Shown piece after piece: positions 53,855-62,170 of a stretch of DNA of 64,000 bases. The stretch spans positions 111,246-175,245 of the forward strand of contig NZ_CAMAPC010000006.1 of NCBI RefSeq assembly GCF_945859825.1, read 5' to 3'. The position numbers and the translations under genes were made by a program. Numbering within the stretch: position 1 is the stretch's first letter; each line of letters begins with the position of its first letter. Below the pieces are notes generated by a model. It did not search any database. It had not been told where the DNA came from and saw only the letters and a program-made list of their open reading frames with translations. This stretch comes from Pseudoalteromonas holothuriae (GTDB lineage Bacteria; Pseudomonadota; Gammaproteobacteria; Enterobacterales; Alteromonadaceae).

Positions 53855-56717
53855 CGCTGAGCTTTCCCTTTCGTTGTTAATTAAAGAATCTACTAGCGCA
53901 ACGCGTGAACTTTCAAAACTCGAAGATCAATTTAAACAAACCGCCAAAGCCAGTGCGCAACTTGCTGATGATATTGATGCAACGAAAAAATCTGTAGCAA
54001 GTTTTATAAAAGGCTTGCAGTTGGCAGGTAAAGCATCTGCAGGTTTTGCTAAAGAAATTAAAGCGTCAGGTAAAACATTTACCGGACTTAAAAAAAATGT
54101 TGATGGTTCGGGTAAAACTTTTATTCGACTTGCTGGGCAATTACAAAAGTCGGGCAAATCTATTGCTGGGTTTAGCTCAAATATTAATGAATCGTTTTCG
54201 TCATTAGAGCAAAGGTCTAGCTCAGCTGCTAGTAAGCTCGTTCAATTAGAGTCTCAATTTAAAAAAAGCGTAAAGGCTGGCAATGCTTTAAACTCGGTGT
54301 TAAGCACCCCATCAAGGGCCTCTGAAGGTTTTGATAACAGTAGCAAACCTAAAAAAAGGGGGGGTAAGTTAGCTAAGCTGGCAAGTGCTGCTGGCAAAGG
54401 GTTAGGCAAAGTTGCTGGAGCGGTAACGGTTGTTGCGGGTGCCGCTGCCGCTGTGGGCGGTGAAGTGATTAGAGTGAGCAGAGAGTTTGAAACACTCGAA
54501 GCGCGTATTAACACCATTGGCGCCAGCTCAGAGAAAAGCAAAACTATATTTGCCAACCTCAAAGACATGGCGCAACAAACGCCATATAGTATTGAGCAAA
54601 CAACAAACTCATTTATGGCGTTGTATAACAATGGATTAACGCCTACGCAAAAAGCCATGACGGCTTATGGAGATATTGCCAGTACGCTGGGCATGACACT
54701 AGAAGATGTGTCGAATGCCGTTATTAATGCCACGTCTAATCAGGTGAATGTACAAAAGTCGGCGTTTGCCGACCTTGGTGTAACAGCGGCTAAAAATGGT
54801 GACATGCTAACGCTGACTTACAATGGCATTACCACCAACATAAAAGATAACAGTGAGAGCATTCAAGGCTACCTTACTGGGTTGGGGCAAAACAATTTTG
54901 CCGGTGCCATGGCCAAAGAAATGGACACCATGGACGGCAAAATACAGCAATTTGGGTCGCAGTGGGATGAGTTGTTTTTAAACATTGGCGATGCAGGCGT
55001 TGGCGATGTAATTAAAGGTTCTATTTCAGTTGCAACGTTAGCGCTTGGTGAGTTTAACGAAATGCTGGCTTCTGGTGAGCTAGTTGGCTACCTCAGCACA
55101 ATTGCACACGCCTTCAAATTTGACGAATTTGCAAAGCTTGCTACTCAATCAGTGATAAAAGCATTTAATTGGTTACAAGAAAACCTCGGTGATTCGTTAG
55201 ATTGGATTAGCTCGGCATTACTGCATTTGCCAGCAAATGCAGGGCAGATGGTCGATACCTTACTGCTCCACCTGAGTTACTTACCAGCATCGGCAAATTT
55301 GTACGCTAGCCAATTTAAACAGCAACTGCTTGCACAGTTTGACCTGATGTTGTCTAAAGCGGGGGTTGTCGGCAAAGAGTTACTTGATTTACTAAACCCT
55401 TTTGATGGCGATACCTTTGATTATGGCGCGGCATCAGCAAATGTAGTAGCACAAGGGCAGGCGAAGGCAAAAGCCAGTAGCGCATTTTTTGATGAACAAC
55501 ACAACGCAATTGCCAAATCAAAAGAGCAAAGCATAAAACTGATTGAGCAAGAAAGAGATGCATCAATTTCTGCTGTTGATGCTCAAATAGCTAAGGTAAA
55601 ACAATTACGCGAAGAGCATGACAAAGCCAATGAAGCACGCGAAAAAGCCTTCAAAAACGCTAAAACCAACGATGAAATAGGGCTGAAAAAGCCTGTTATA
55701 AGCGACCCAATAAAAGCTGCTGAAGATAAGCAAGTCAAGCAAACTGAAGTTGAAATTAAACAAGCGCAACAGCGAAAGAATTTACTGCTTGAGCAGCAAC
55801 AACAGCAACATGAGAGCTTGCTGGCGGGCGCAACAGGTTTTATGTCTCAGGTGCAAAGCGTAGGAGACGCTTTTTCAGCTGACTTAAGCAATCCTGACAA
55901 TGTTGAAGAAGCAATCAGTGCCACGGTTGAGGTTTTTGAATCAGGTAAAGGCCTGCTCACGGATATATTTGGTGAACAAGGCGACAGTGAGGAAGATGAA
56001 GGCAGTGCTGAGCAAACAGAAGATGACGCTCTTCAACAAGAGGAAAAAAATGCTGAAAAGCTTGCTGCCACACAAACATTTACAGAGCAACAAAAACAAG
56101 TTGAGGTTGAACAAACCAAGCAAAAAAACAAAGCGCTTGCTGATATAGAGCGAGATCAGCAATCGCAAAGGCTTAGCCAAGCATCTGACTTTTTTGGTGG
56201 TGTAGCCAATGTGGCCGCAGCATTTGGCGGTAAGCAATCGAAAGCGGCAAAAGCGGCGGCGATTGCACAAACCACTATTAAAACTTATGAGTCGGCGACC
56301 AATGCCTACTCTTCACTTGCGGGTATTCCTTATGTTGGCCCTGCATTGGGTATTGCGGCAGCAGCAGCGGCAGTTGCTGCAGGCATGGCAAACGTACAGG
56401 CAATTAAATCTACCAATTACTCAGGTGCTTACGACCACGGCGGCTTAATTCCCGCAGGTAAAATAGGCCTTGTAGGCGAGTATGGTCCTGAGCTTATTTC
56501 TGGCCCTGTTAACGTATCAAGCCGGCGTACTACAGCAGGCTTAAATACGTCAATTCCAAGTGCCGAATCTACCCCACAAAATATCGATAAATCAGTTAAA
56601 TTCAATTACGTCATTAATGCTAATGATCAACAGGGCGTTGCGCAAGTGATGAAGCGAGAACGTGCCAAAATTATGCAAGATGTACGTTATGCAATGGAGT
56701 CCGGAGAATGGGATTAA
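53844..56717 (+). CDS. tape measure protein
   Basis: This protein has 957 residues from the ATG at 53844 (TGGAG nine bases upstream; an upstream GTG at 53835 is less likely). The N-terminus is coiled coil (ESTSATRELSKLEDQFKQTAKASAQL). A hydrophobic segment lies near residues 190-215 (LGKVAGAVTVVAGAAAAVGG). The conserved tape-measure block runs from about 215 to 380 (SREFETLEARINTIGASSEKSK, QTPYSIEQTTNSFMAL, FGSQWDELFLNIG), followed by a long charged coiled coil and a second hydrophobic part near 830-860. Its length sets tail length; 957 residues would suggest a tail of roughly 140 nm at 1.5 angstrom per residue. That figure is a family rule applied here, not a measurement. Confidence 0.88.
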   Translation: MATNAELSLSLLIKESTSATRELSKLEDQFKQTAKASAQLADDIDATKKSVASFIKGLQLAGKASAGFAKEIKASGKTFTGLKKNVDGSGKTFIRLAGQLQKSGKSIAGFSSNINESFSSLEQRSSSAASKLVQLESQFKKSVKAGNALNSVLSTPSRASEGFDNSSKPKKRGGKLAKLASAAGKGLGKVAGAVTVVAGAAAAVGGEVIRVSREFETLEARINTIGASSEKSKTIFANLKDMAQQTPYSIEQTTNSFMALYNNGLTPTQKAMTAYGDIASTLGMTLEDVSNAVINATSNQVNVQKSAFADLGVTAAKNGDMLTLTYNGITTNIKDNSESIQGYLTGLGQNNFAGAMAKEMDTMDGKIQQFGSQWDELFLNIGDAGVGDVIKGSISVATLALGEFNEMLASGELVGYLSTIAHAFKFDEFAKLATQSVIKAFNWLQENLGDSLDWISSALLHLPANAGQMVDTLLLHLSYLPASANLYASQFKQQLLAQFDLMLSKAGVVGKELLDLLNPFDGDTFDYGAASANVVAQGQAKAKASSAFFDEQHNAIAKSKEQSIKLIEQERDASISAVDAQIAKVKQLREEHDKANEAREKAFKNAKTNDEIGLKKPVISDPIKAAEDKQVKQTEVEIKQAQQRKNLLLEQQQQQHESLLAGATGFMSQVQSVGDAFSADLSNPDNVEEAISATVEVFESGKGLLTDIFGEQGDSEEDEGSAEQTEDDALQQEEKNAEKLAATQTFTEQQKQVEVEQTKQKNKALADIERDQQSQRLSQASDFFGGVANVAAAFGGKQSKAAKAAAIAQTTIKTYESATNAYSSLAGIPYVGPALGIAAAAAAVAAGMANVQAIKSTNYSGAYDHGGLIPAGKIGLVGEYGPELISGPVNVSSRRTTAGLNTSIPSAESTPQNIDKSVKFNYVINANDQQGVAQVMKRERAKIMQDVRYAMESGEWD

Positions 56718-57298
56718 CCGCATTAACACAAATCGCTAAGGCCAAAATTTCATCAGAAACAAAAAGCCTTGTCACCAAAAATAAATACAGCTTTACCCGT
56801 CAAGTACGCCAACTCGGCCAACCACAACGGTGGCGAATTAAGTTAACAACAACGCCACTGCCTTATCAAGAGGCTATGGCGGCTTACGTACAAATAGCCA
56901 GCCTTGATGGCGTATTTGAAAAAACTTATTTGCCTAATCCATTACCCGCAGTTGGCAGTGCCAAGCTCACCTATATTGCAGAGTCATTGCTAACAGGTGA
57001 AAGTTCGGTGCGTATTCGTGTAAGTGCAAAAGGAGAGGGCAATGCGTTTGCCGCAGGCGACTTTATTCAATTTGCCGGTCACGACAAAGTTTATCAGGTG
57101 ACGGGTTACAACCATGATGCCGACATTGTGCACTTTTACCCCAAATTAAAAAGCAATGTGAGTGGTAATACACAACTAAGCAGTGGCGAGCAGGTGCAGT
57201 TTTTAGTTTATAGCGATGATGATGACACCGAAATGTCTATTTCGGCAGGCCGCCCAATCCCGGTCAGTGTTGAACTGGTGGAGGTAATACCGTCATGA
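56708..57298 (+). CDS. distal tail protein, unassigned
   Basis: The 196-residue, beta-rich protein sits between tape measure and the next tail gene, overlapping both (10 bp and 4 bp). The N-terminal SFTRQVRQLGQPQRWRIKLTT and the middle LTGESSVRIRVSAKGEGNAFAAGDFIQFAGHDKVYQVTG suggest a tail-tip hub component such as lambda gpM or a Dit protein, but I cannot name a family. Confidence 0.6.
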   Translation: MGLTALTQIAKAKISSETKSLVTKNKYSFTRQVRQLGQPQRWRIKLTTTPLPYQEAMAAYVQIASLDGVFEKTYLPNPLPAVGSAKLTYIAESLLTGESSVRIRVSAKGEGNAFAAGDFIQFAGHDKVYQVTGYNHDADIVHFYPKLKSNVSGNTQLSSGEQVQFLVYSDDDDTEMSISAGRPIPVSVELVEVIPS

Positions 57299-57900
57299 CA
57301 ACTGCTTTAGCACAAACATTGGCAGGCAATTATCAATTTTGTCACCTGTTAGACATTGAGTTTGATTGGGGAAAAATATATATGACGGATGCTGACGAAG
57401 ATGTAAGCCATAACGGTCAAATTTACCTTGCTGGCATGTTTAAAAGCTTCAGCTCGCTAAAGCATAGTAGTGGTATTCGTATTGGTGATTTAAAGCTCAA
57501 TTTTAATGCACTAGACCCCGCCGTGATTGCACTGGGTTTAAATGAAAAGTGGATGAATCGTAACGTTGAGCTGTCAAAGATGATAATTGGTGCAGCAGGC
57601 CCCGTAGGTATTATGTCTTTATACAAAGGCTTGATAGCCAAAATGAATATGAATTCATCAGGCTCGTTAAGCTTTACCGTGAGCTCTATTTGGGCTGATT
57701 TTGAAAAGTCTGCAGGTAGACAAACTAATACTGCAAGCCATCAAAAATTCTACCCTGATACAGACCCGTTTGAGCATACGCCATTTTTGGATGATTCAGT
57801 GCCTTGGGGCAAAGAGGGTAATGGCACGGTGCGTTCTAAATCGGCTAAAGCAAAAACATACAATCCACCACCGCGACCTGATGGCACGTCACCAAGATAG
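57295..57900 (+). CDS. tail protein of DUF2163-like type
   Basis: The 201-residue protein resembles the N-terminal part of DUF2163 tail proteins found in siphophages and gene transfer agents (DIEFDWGKIYMTDADEDVSHNGQIYLAG; LKLNFNALDPAVIALGL; WADFEKSAGRQTNTASHQ). The C-terminus ends in a proline-rich tail (NPPPRPDGTSPR). It probably forms part of the ring that joins the tail tube to the tip. Start overlaps the previous stop (ATGA). Confidence 0.65.
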   Translation: MTTALAQTLAGNYQFCHLLDIEFDWGKIYMTDADEDVSHNGQIYLAGMFKSFSSLKHSSGIRIGDLKLNFNALDPAVIALGLNEKWMNRNVELSKMIIGAAGPVGIMSLYKGLIAKMNMNSSGSLSFTVSSIWADFEKSAGRQTNTASHQKFYPDTDPFEHTPFLDDSVPWGKEGNGTVRSKSAKAKTYNPPPRPDGTSPR

Positions 57901-57920
57901 TAATTTGAGGCTTTAATATT

Positions 57921-60900
57921 ATGGGAATTTTAAGTAAGTTTGTTAATGCCGTGTTTAAGCTGGTAGGCGTTGACTTGGAGCCACAGCAGCAACAAGACGT
58001 AAAAGGGGTTGATTTTAGCGCCCCAGCTACCGATGCAAATATTCCAGTCATCTACGGGCAAATAAAACGCGTTGGTGGAACGATTATTTATCGTGCAACA
58101 AATGATGTGGTTAGTAATGATATAGATAACGAGTTACTGCACCTAATTATCGTATGGAGCGAAGTAAACGGTGCGACGGTTAAGCAAATTTATATTGATG
58201 ATGAACCAATTACATCAAGTAAGTTTACTGCACAAGATGGCCATCGCTGGGCTTATGCAGTGCATATTCAAGGCGTAGACTATTCAGACCCGTTATTAAA
58301 TGCCAGCGGCTGGGCACCTGCGTTTAATAAGCCAGAGGGTTTATTGTACAGTTATGTTCGATTAGAAATGGGGGCCAAAGACCCCGTTTTTAATTCGCGG
58401 CCAAACATTACAGCCGATATTGAGCAAAAAACCATTTATGATGTGCGCACCGGCCGTAACAGCCAGGTTACTTCAAACCCTGCCTTGCAGCTATACGATT
58501 ATTTAACGAACGATTACTATGGTAAAGGGTTAGATAAATCTGACCTAGATATAGTCAGCTTTAAACGTGCAGCCACTATGTGTGACTTGCAAGTACAGAG
58601 CCATGAAGGCGGGAGGATGATACCGCTTTATACCTCTAATGTGCGTTTAGATACTGGTAAATCGATTAAAGCTAATTGTGAAATGCTACTGGCGGCAATG
58701 CGTGCAAGCTTGCCTGTGGTTAACGGTAAACTTACACTGGTTATAGATACTGATAAAGCCCCCGTGGCATGGCAAGCGAATGCGCAAACCATTGTTAGTG
58801 ATATTGACGTTCACGACGCCTCTAAAAAAGACCGCTTTAACCAAGTAACGGTGCAATATTATGATGTTGAACGCAATGGAAAGCTGCAAGATGCGGTATT
58901 TCCTGAAAAAAATAGTGATATAGAGGGTCAGTGGCGAGCGGAAGATAACGGCATAAAGCTAAATAAAAAAATTAAAATTGAAACACTTAATAACTTTTAT
59001 GAAGCCAAGCGTTTAGCTGAGTTTATTGCTCGTAAAAGCCGTGAACAACTAAGTATTAAATTTACCGCCCGTGATGACGCCGCTTTACTTGCCATAGGTG
59101 ATATTGTTCGAGTTAGTGACCAAGCGCTGGGCTTTGATCAAAAGCCGTTTGTATTAACTGATATGGTGCTTACTGGCAACGGTGAAGTGGACCTGAGTAT
59201 GGTTGAGCACCAGCCCAGTCACTACTCTTGGCTACCGAGCAAGTCACAACCGATAATTCCCGACTCTACCTACAATTCGCGCAAACCAACCCCACCAACT
59301 GGGTTGCAAGCAAGCATAGGGCAAGATAATAAGTTAACAGTACAATGGCAATCAGCCCTCAGCGATTTTGAATATAAAGTTATTCGTGATAACAAAGTTG
59401 TTAAAGCGGGCGATACGACGTTAAATCAAGTTGAGTTAGCACTGGCTATTGGTGAATATACGCTGGAAGTATTTGCGGTTAATGCATTAGGTTATCGAAG
59501 TAACGCTGCAACGCTGTTATTTACAGTTGTAGTACCTGTCGCACCAACTGTGGAAATTACCTCGGTTACGCCTACCAGTGCGGTACTTTATGCCACAACG
59601 CAAGGCGCGGGTATACATACTAACTACGAATGGCAATTTGCTGGTGAAGGGGAACAAAAAACCGTTATTTCGCAAGTGTTAACGGTCTCTTCGTTAAAAC
59701 CTAATACAGCCTACCAAGGACGGGTTAGAACGCTCAGTGCAGCAGGTAAAAGTGACTGGCATAGCTTCACGGTGAGTACCCGTGAACAAACAACTTACGA
59801 GCGTAACGTGGCTTTGGTGTTTGAACTGAGTCAAACGCCAAGCTGGGTAGGTATAGGAATTGGGTGGCAGCCATCGCAAATGGTGAACCAAGTTCGCGTA
59901 TCGCTTAGAGACTTAGCCGCACAGACTGAATTAGCATTTCAAACATTGCAAGTTACGCTAAGTGATGATGGTTTATTATTTGCTGAACTTGCGCAAGCGC
60001 AAGAAAACTTAACAGATAGTGCATTAAATATAGAATTCGTTGGCCAATCAACGAGTAACCTAGTGATTACTGCAAGCCACGAGTTACAAGTTGTTAGACA
60101 AGCATTCTCAGTCACGGGTTTGAGTGTACAAGAGTTACAAGATGTTCAGCAGCGTTTAGAAGAAATGGATGAACTTGCCGACTCAGTATTAAAGCAAGCA
60201 TTAAGCGCAGAGCAAGTATTTGACTCAGACTTACAAAGTACCCTTTATTTAGAGCAAAAGACCGATACAACCAACGCGACTATTAGCGAAGCGGTAGCCG
60301 CGCAAGCCAACGAAAACGAAGCGATTACAACTAAAATTAGCACAGTGCAATCTGAGGTTGATGATAGCAAAGCGCAAATTATCGATGTAAGCCAAACGCT
60401 GGTTGATACTGAGCAAGCAATTGCGACAAAAATCAGTACCGTACAGTCTGAGGTTGAGGATAACAAAGCGCAAATTGTAGATGTGAGTAAAACATTAGCG
60501 AACACAGAAGAGGCCATCTCAACCAAAATTAGCACGGTGCAATCTGAGGTTGATAATAGCAAAGCGCAAATTGTTACAGTGAGCCAAACGCTCGCAAACA
60601 CTGAAGAAGCTATTTCATCTAAAGTTAGCCAATTGACATCAACAGTTAATGACAATCACGCTGAAATTAAAACCTATTACATCACTAAAGCAGACTCACA
60701 AAGCGCGGTGTCGCAAGCAAAAACAGAGTTAAAAAGCCAAGTCGATGACAATTTAGCGTATCTCAATCAAACGTTTTATACCGCAGCTGATGCTGATGAG
60801 GCTATTTCGACTAAAGCAAACAGATTGCGAACAGAATTTAACGGCAATCATACGCATATTACACAGAACTACTATACAAAAAGTGCCGCGGAAGAAGCTA

Positions 60901-62168
60901 TTTCGGCCGAGGTAAACACGCTAAAAAGCCAAGTTGGTAAGGATATAGCTGGGCTTAATGAAGTGTATTTTTCCAAAGTCGATAATGACGGCGCGCTTGC
61001 AAATTTTGTACGCAATGTAAGTGTATCAACCCCTTCCGGCACCGCCAGTGTCATCAACCTAATGAGTGCTCATGCTAACAAGTTAGGTCAACTGGATGCC
61101 CGCGCTGAAATCGGCGTTGATGTGAATGGTCATGTGACAGGTATGACTATTACACCAGGACGAATGAGCGTAAAAGCCGGTGCTTTTGAACTACTGGATA
61201 ATAGTAATAACCGTGCAGTGTATTTTGACAGTGGTGCTGGGCGATATACGTTCAATGGCCATATAAATGCAACGAATGGGTCGTTTACAGGGCATGTTAA
61301 TGCAACGAGTGGGTCGTTTACAGGGCATATTAATGCAACTAGCGGTGCTTTTAGCGAGGCTGTGTCGTGGAAGCTTGGTAATTTTAGTAAGGTAAGGGTA
61401 TCGTCTGGAGGGCTGGGTTTCTATTATCGCAATGAGATGACGGCAAAAATTAGCCATTTTGGGCATGCGAAGTTTCAGCGGTTAAGTGCGTCGTCTCTTT
61501 CATTAAGCAGCACGTTATCGTGTAGTAATTCTTGGGGTCACTTTCGAGGATTAACGCTAACGGGCAAAGGGTCTTCAGATGTTGGCGCAAGAATTCGCGA
61601 CGTACGTTTTGGAGCCATAATAAAGTCTTCATCAACCGGTTTAGATGTTGCGGGCACAGGCTGGGCTCTATATGCACGAAAAGGAAGGATTGGGCCTCAC
61701 ACATCTGCACATGAGTGTTTACTTCCCAAAAATCTAGTGCCCGAACCGGGTGATATTTTATGTGATGACGAGTTGATACATATTGCTGATATGTCTAATG
61801 CTATTTGCACTGCAGTACTTAGTAGCTCGCCCATGAGCGTAACTGCTCGTGGCGTTTATATTGACCGGCGAGTGTTAACCGACTCACAACCCGCAGGCCT
61901 AGTGGGCTTTGAAGAGTGGGAGCAACTTGCCTACTTATACGATGTAGCCAGCATGAACGCCGGTGGCGAGGGCGCGATGAACGTGTGTGGTGAAGGTGGC
62001 AACTTGCAAACAGGCGATTTAATTTGCTCAAGCTCTATGCTCGGTAAAGGCATGCGCCAACCCACTCAAAGCGAAGAGCGTTATACCATCGCACAGGTGC
62101 GCCACAACGTTACTTTTGACTCCCCCGACCAAGTTAAGCAGGTCGCAGTAATTTACAAACGAGGTTAA
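57921..62168 (+). CDS. tail tip attachment protein J (central fibre), siphophage type
   Basis: This is a 1415-residue protein. Residues about 25-430 form the tip J core (ANIPVIYGQIKRVGGTIIYRA; NPALQLYDYLTNDYYGKGLDKSDLDI, the conserved block). A fibronectin type III pair lies at about 455-620 (PPTGLQASIG...VTPTSAVLYATT). Residues 795-1030 are coiled coil with three exact-length 32-residue repeats. A DUF1983-like shaft end (EIGVDVNGHVTGMTITPGRMSV) and an HINATNGSFTG repeat follow. The C-terminal 300 residues resemble an intramolecular-chaperone or tip domain ending VIYKRG. It closes the tail and carries host recognition. AGGC precedes the ATG. Confidence 0.87.
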   Translation: MGILSKFVNAVFKLVGVDLEPQQQQDVKGVDFSAPATDANIPVIYGQIKRVGGTIIYRATNDVVSNDIDNELLHLIIVWSEVNGATVKQIYIDDEPITSSKFTAQDGHRWAYAVHIQGVDYSDPLLNASGWAPAFNKPEGLLYSYVRLEMGAKDPVFNSRPNITADIEQKTIYDVRTGRNSQVTSNPALQLYDYLTNDYYGKGLDKSDLDIVSFKRAATMCDLQVQSHEGGRMIPLYTSNVRLDTGKSIKANCEMLLAAMRASLPVVNGKLTLVIDTDKAPVAWQANAQTIVSDIDVHDASKKDRFNQVTVQYYDVERNGKLQDAVFPEKNSDIEGQWRAEDNGIKLNKKIKIETLNNFYEAKRLAEFIARKSREQLSIKFTARDDAALLAIGDIVRVSDQALGFDQKPFVLTDMVLTGNGEVDLSMVEHQPSHYSWLPSKSQPIIPDSTYNSRKPTPPTGLQASIGQDNKLTVQWQSALSDFEYKVIRDNKVVKAGDTTLNQVELALAIGEYTLEVFAVNALGYRSNAATLLFTVVVPVAPTVEITSVTPTSAVLYATTQGAGIHTNYEWQFAGEGEQKTVISQVLTVSSLKPNTAYQGRVRTLSAAGKSDWHSFTVSTREQTTYERNVALVFELSQTPSWVGIGIGWQPSQMVNQVRVSLRDLAAQTELAFQTLQVTLSDDGLLFAELAQAQENLTDSALNIEFVGQSTSNLVITASHELQVVRQAFSVTGLSVQELQDVQQRLEEMDELADSVLKQALSAEQVFDSDLQSTLYLEQKTDTTNATISEAVAAQANENEAITTKISTVQSEVDDSKAQIIDVSQTLVDTEQAIATKISTVQSEVEDNKAQIVDVSKTLANTEEAISTKISTVQSEVDNSKAQIVTVSQTLANTEEAISSKVSQLTSTVNDNHAEIKTYYITKADSQSAVSQAKTELKSQVDDNLAYLNQTFYTAADADEAISTKANRLRTEFNGNHTHITQNYYTKSAAEEAISAEVNTLKSQVGKDIAGLNEVYFSKVDNDGALANFVRNVSVSTPSGTASVINLMSAHANKLGQLDARAEIGVDVNGHVTGMTITPGRMSVKAGAFELLDNSNNRAVYFDSGAGRYTFNGHINATNGSFTGHVNATSGSFTGHINATSGAFSEAVSWKLGNFSKVRVSSGGLGFYYRNEMTAKISHFGHAKFQRLSASSLSLSSTLSCSNSWGHFRGLTLTGKGSSDVGARIRDVRFGAIIKSSSTGLDVAGTGWALYARKGRIGPHTSAHECLLPKNLVPEPGDILCDDELIHIADMSNAICTAVLSSSPMSVTARGVYIDRRVLTDSQPAGLVGFEEWEQLAYLYDVASMNAGGEGAMNVCGEGGNLQTGDLICSSSMLGKGMRQPTQSEERYTIAQVRHNVTFDSPDQVKQVAVIYKRG
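60321..60608 (+). repeat. three 96-bp tandem repeats in the tip protein coiled coil
   Basis: Units begin at 60321, 60417 and 60513, each encoding 32 residues with the core TKISTVQSEVDDSKAQI. A fourth unit starts at 60609 but diverges. Three 33-bp repeats encoding HINATNGSFTG-like 11-mers follow at 61260-61358. Confidence 0.85.
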
Positions 62169-62170
62169 TT

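Noticed and set aside
53698..53880. Separate 60-residue gene between chaperone and tape measure
   Set aside because: It is in the wrong frame; the -1 frame after the slippery site explains the interval better.
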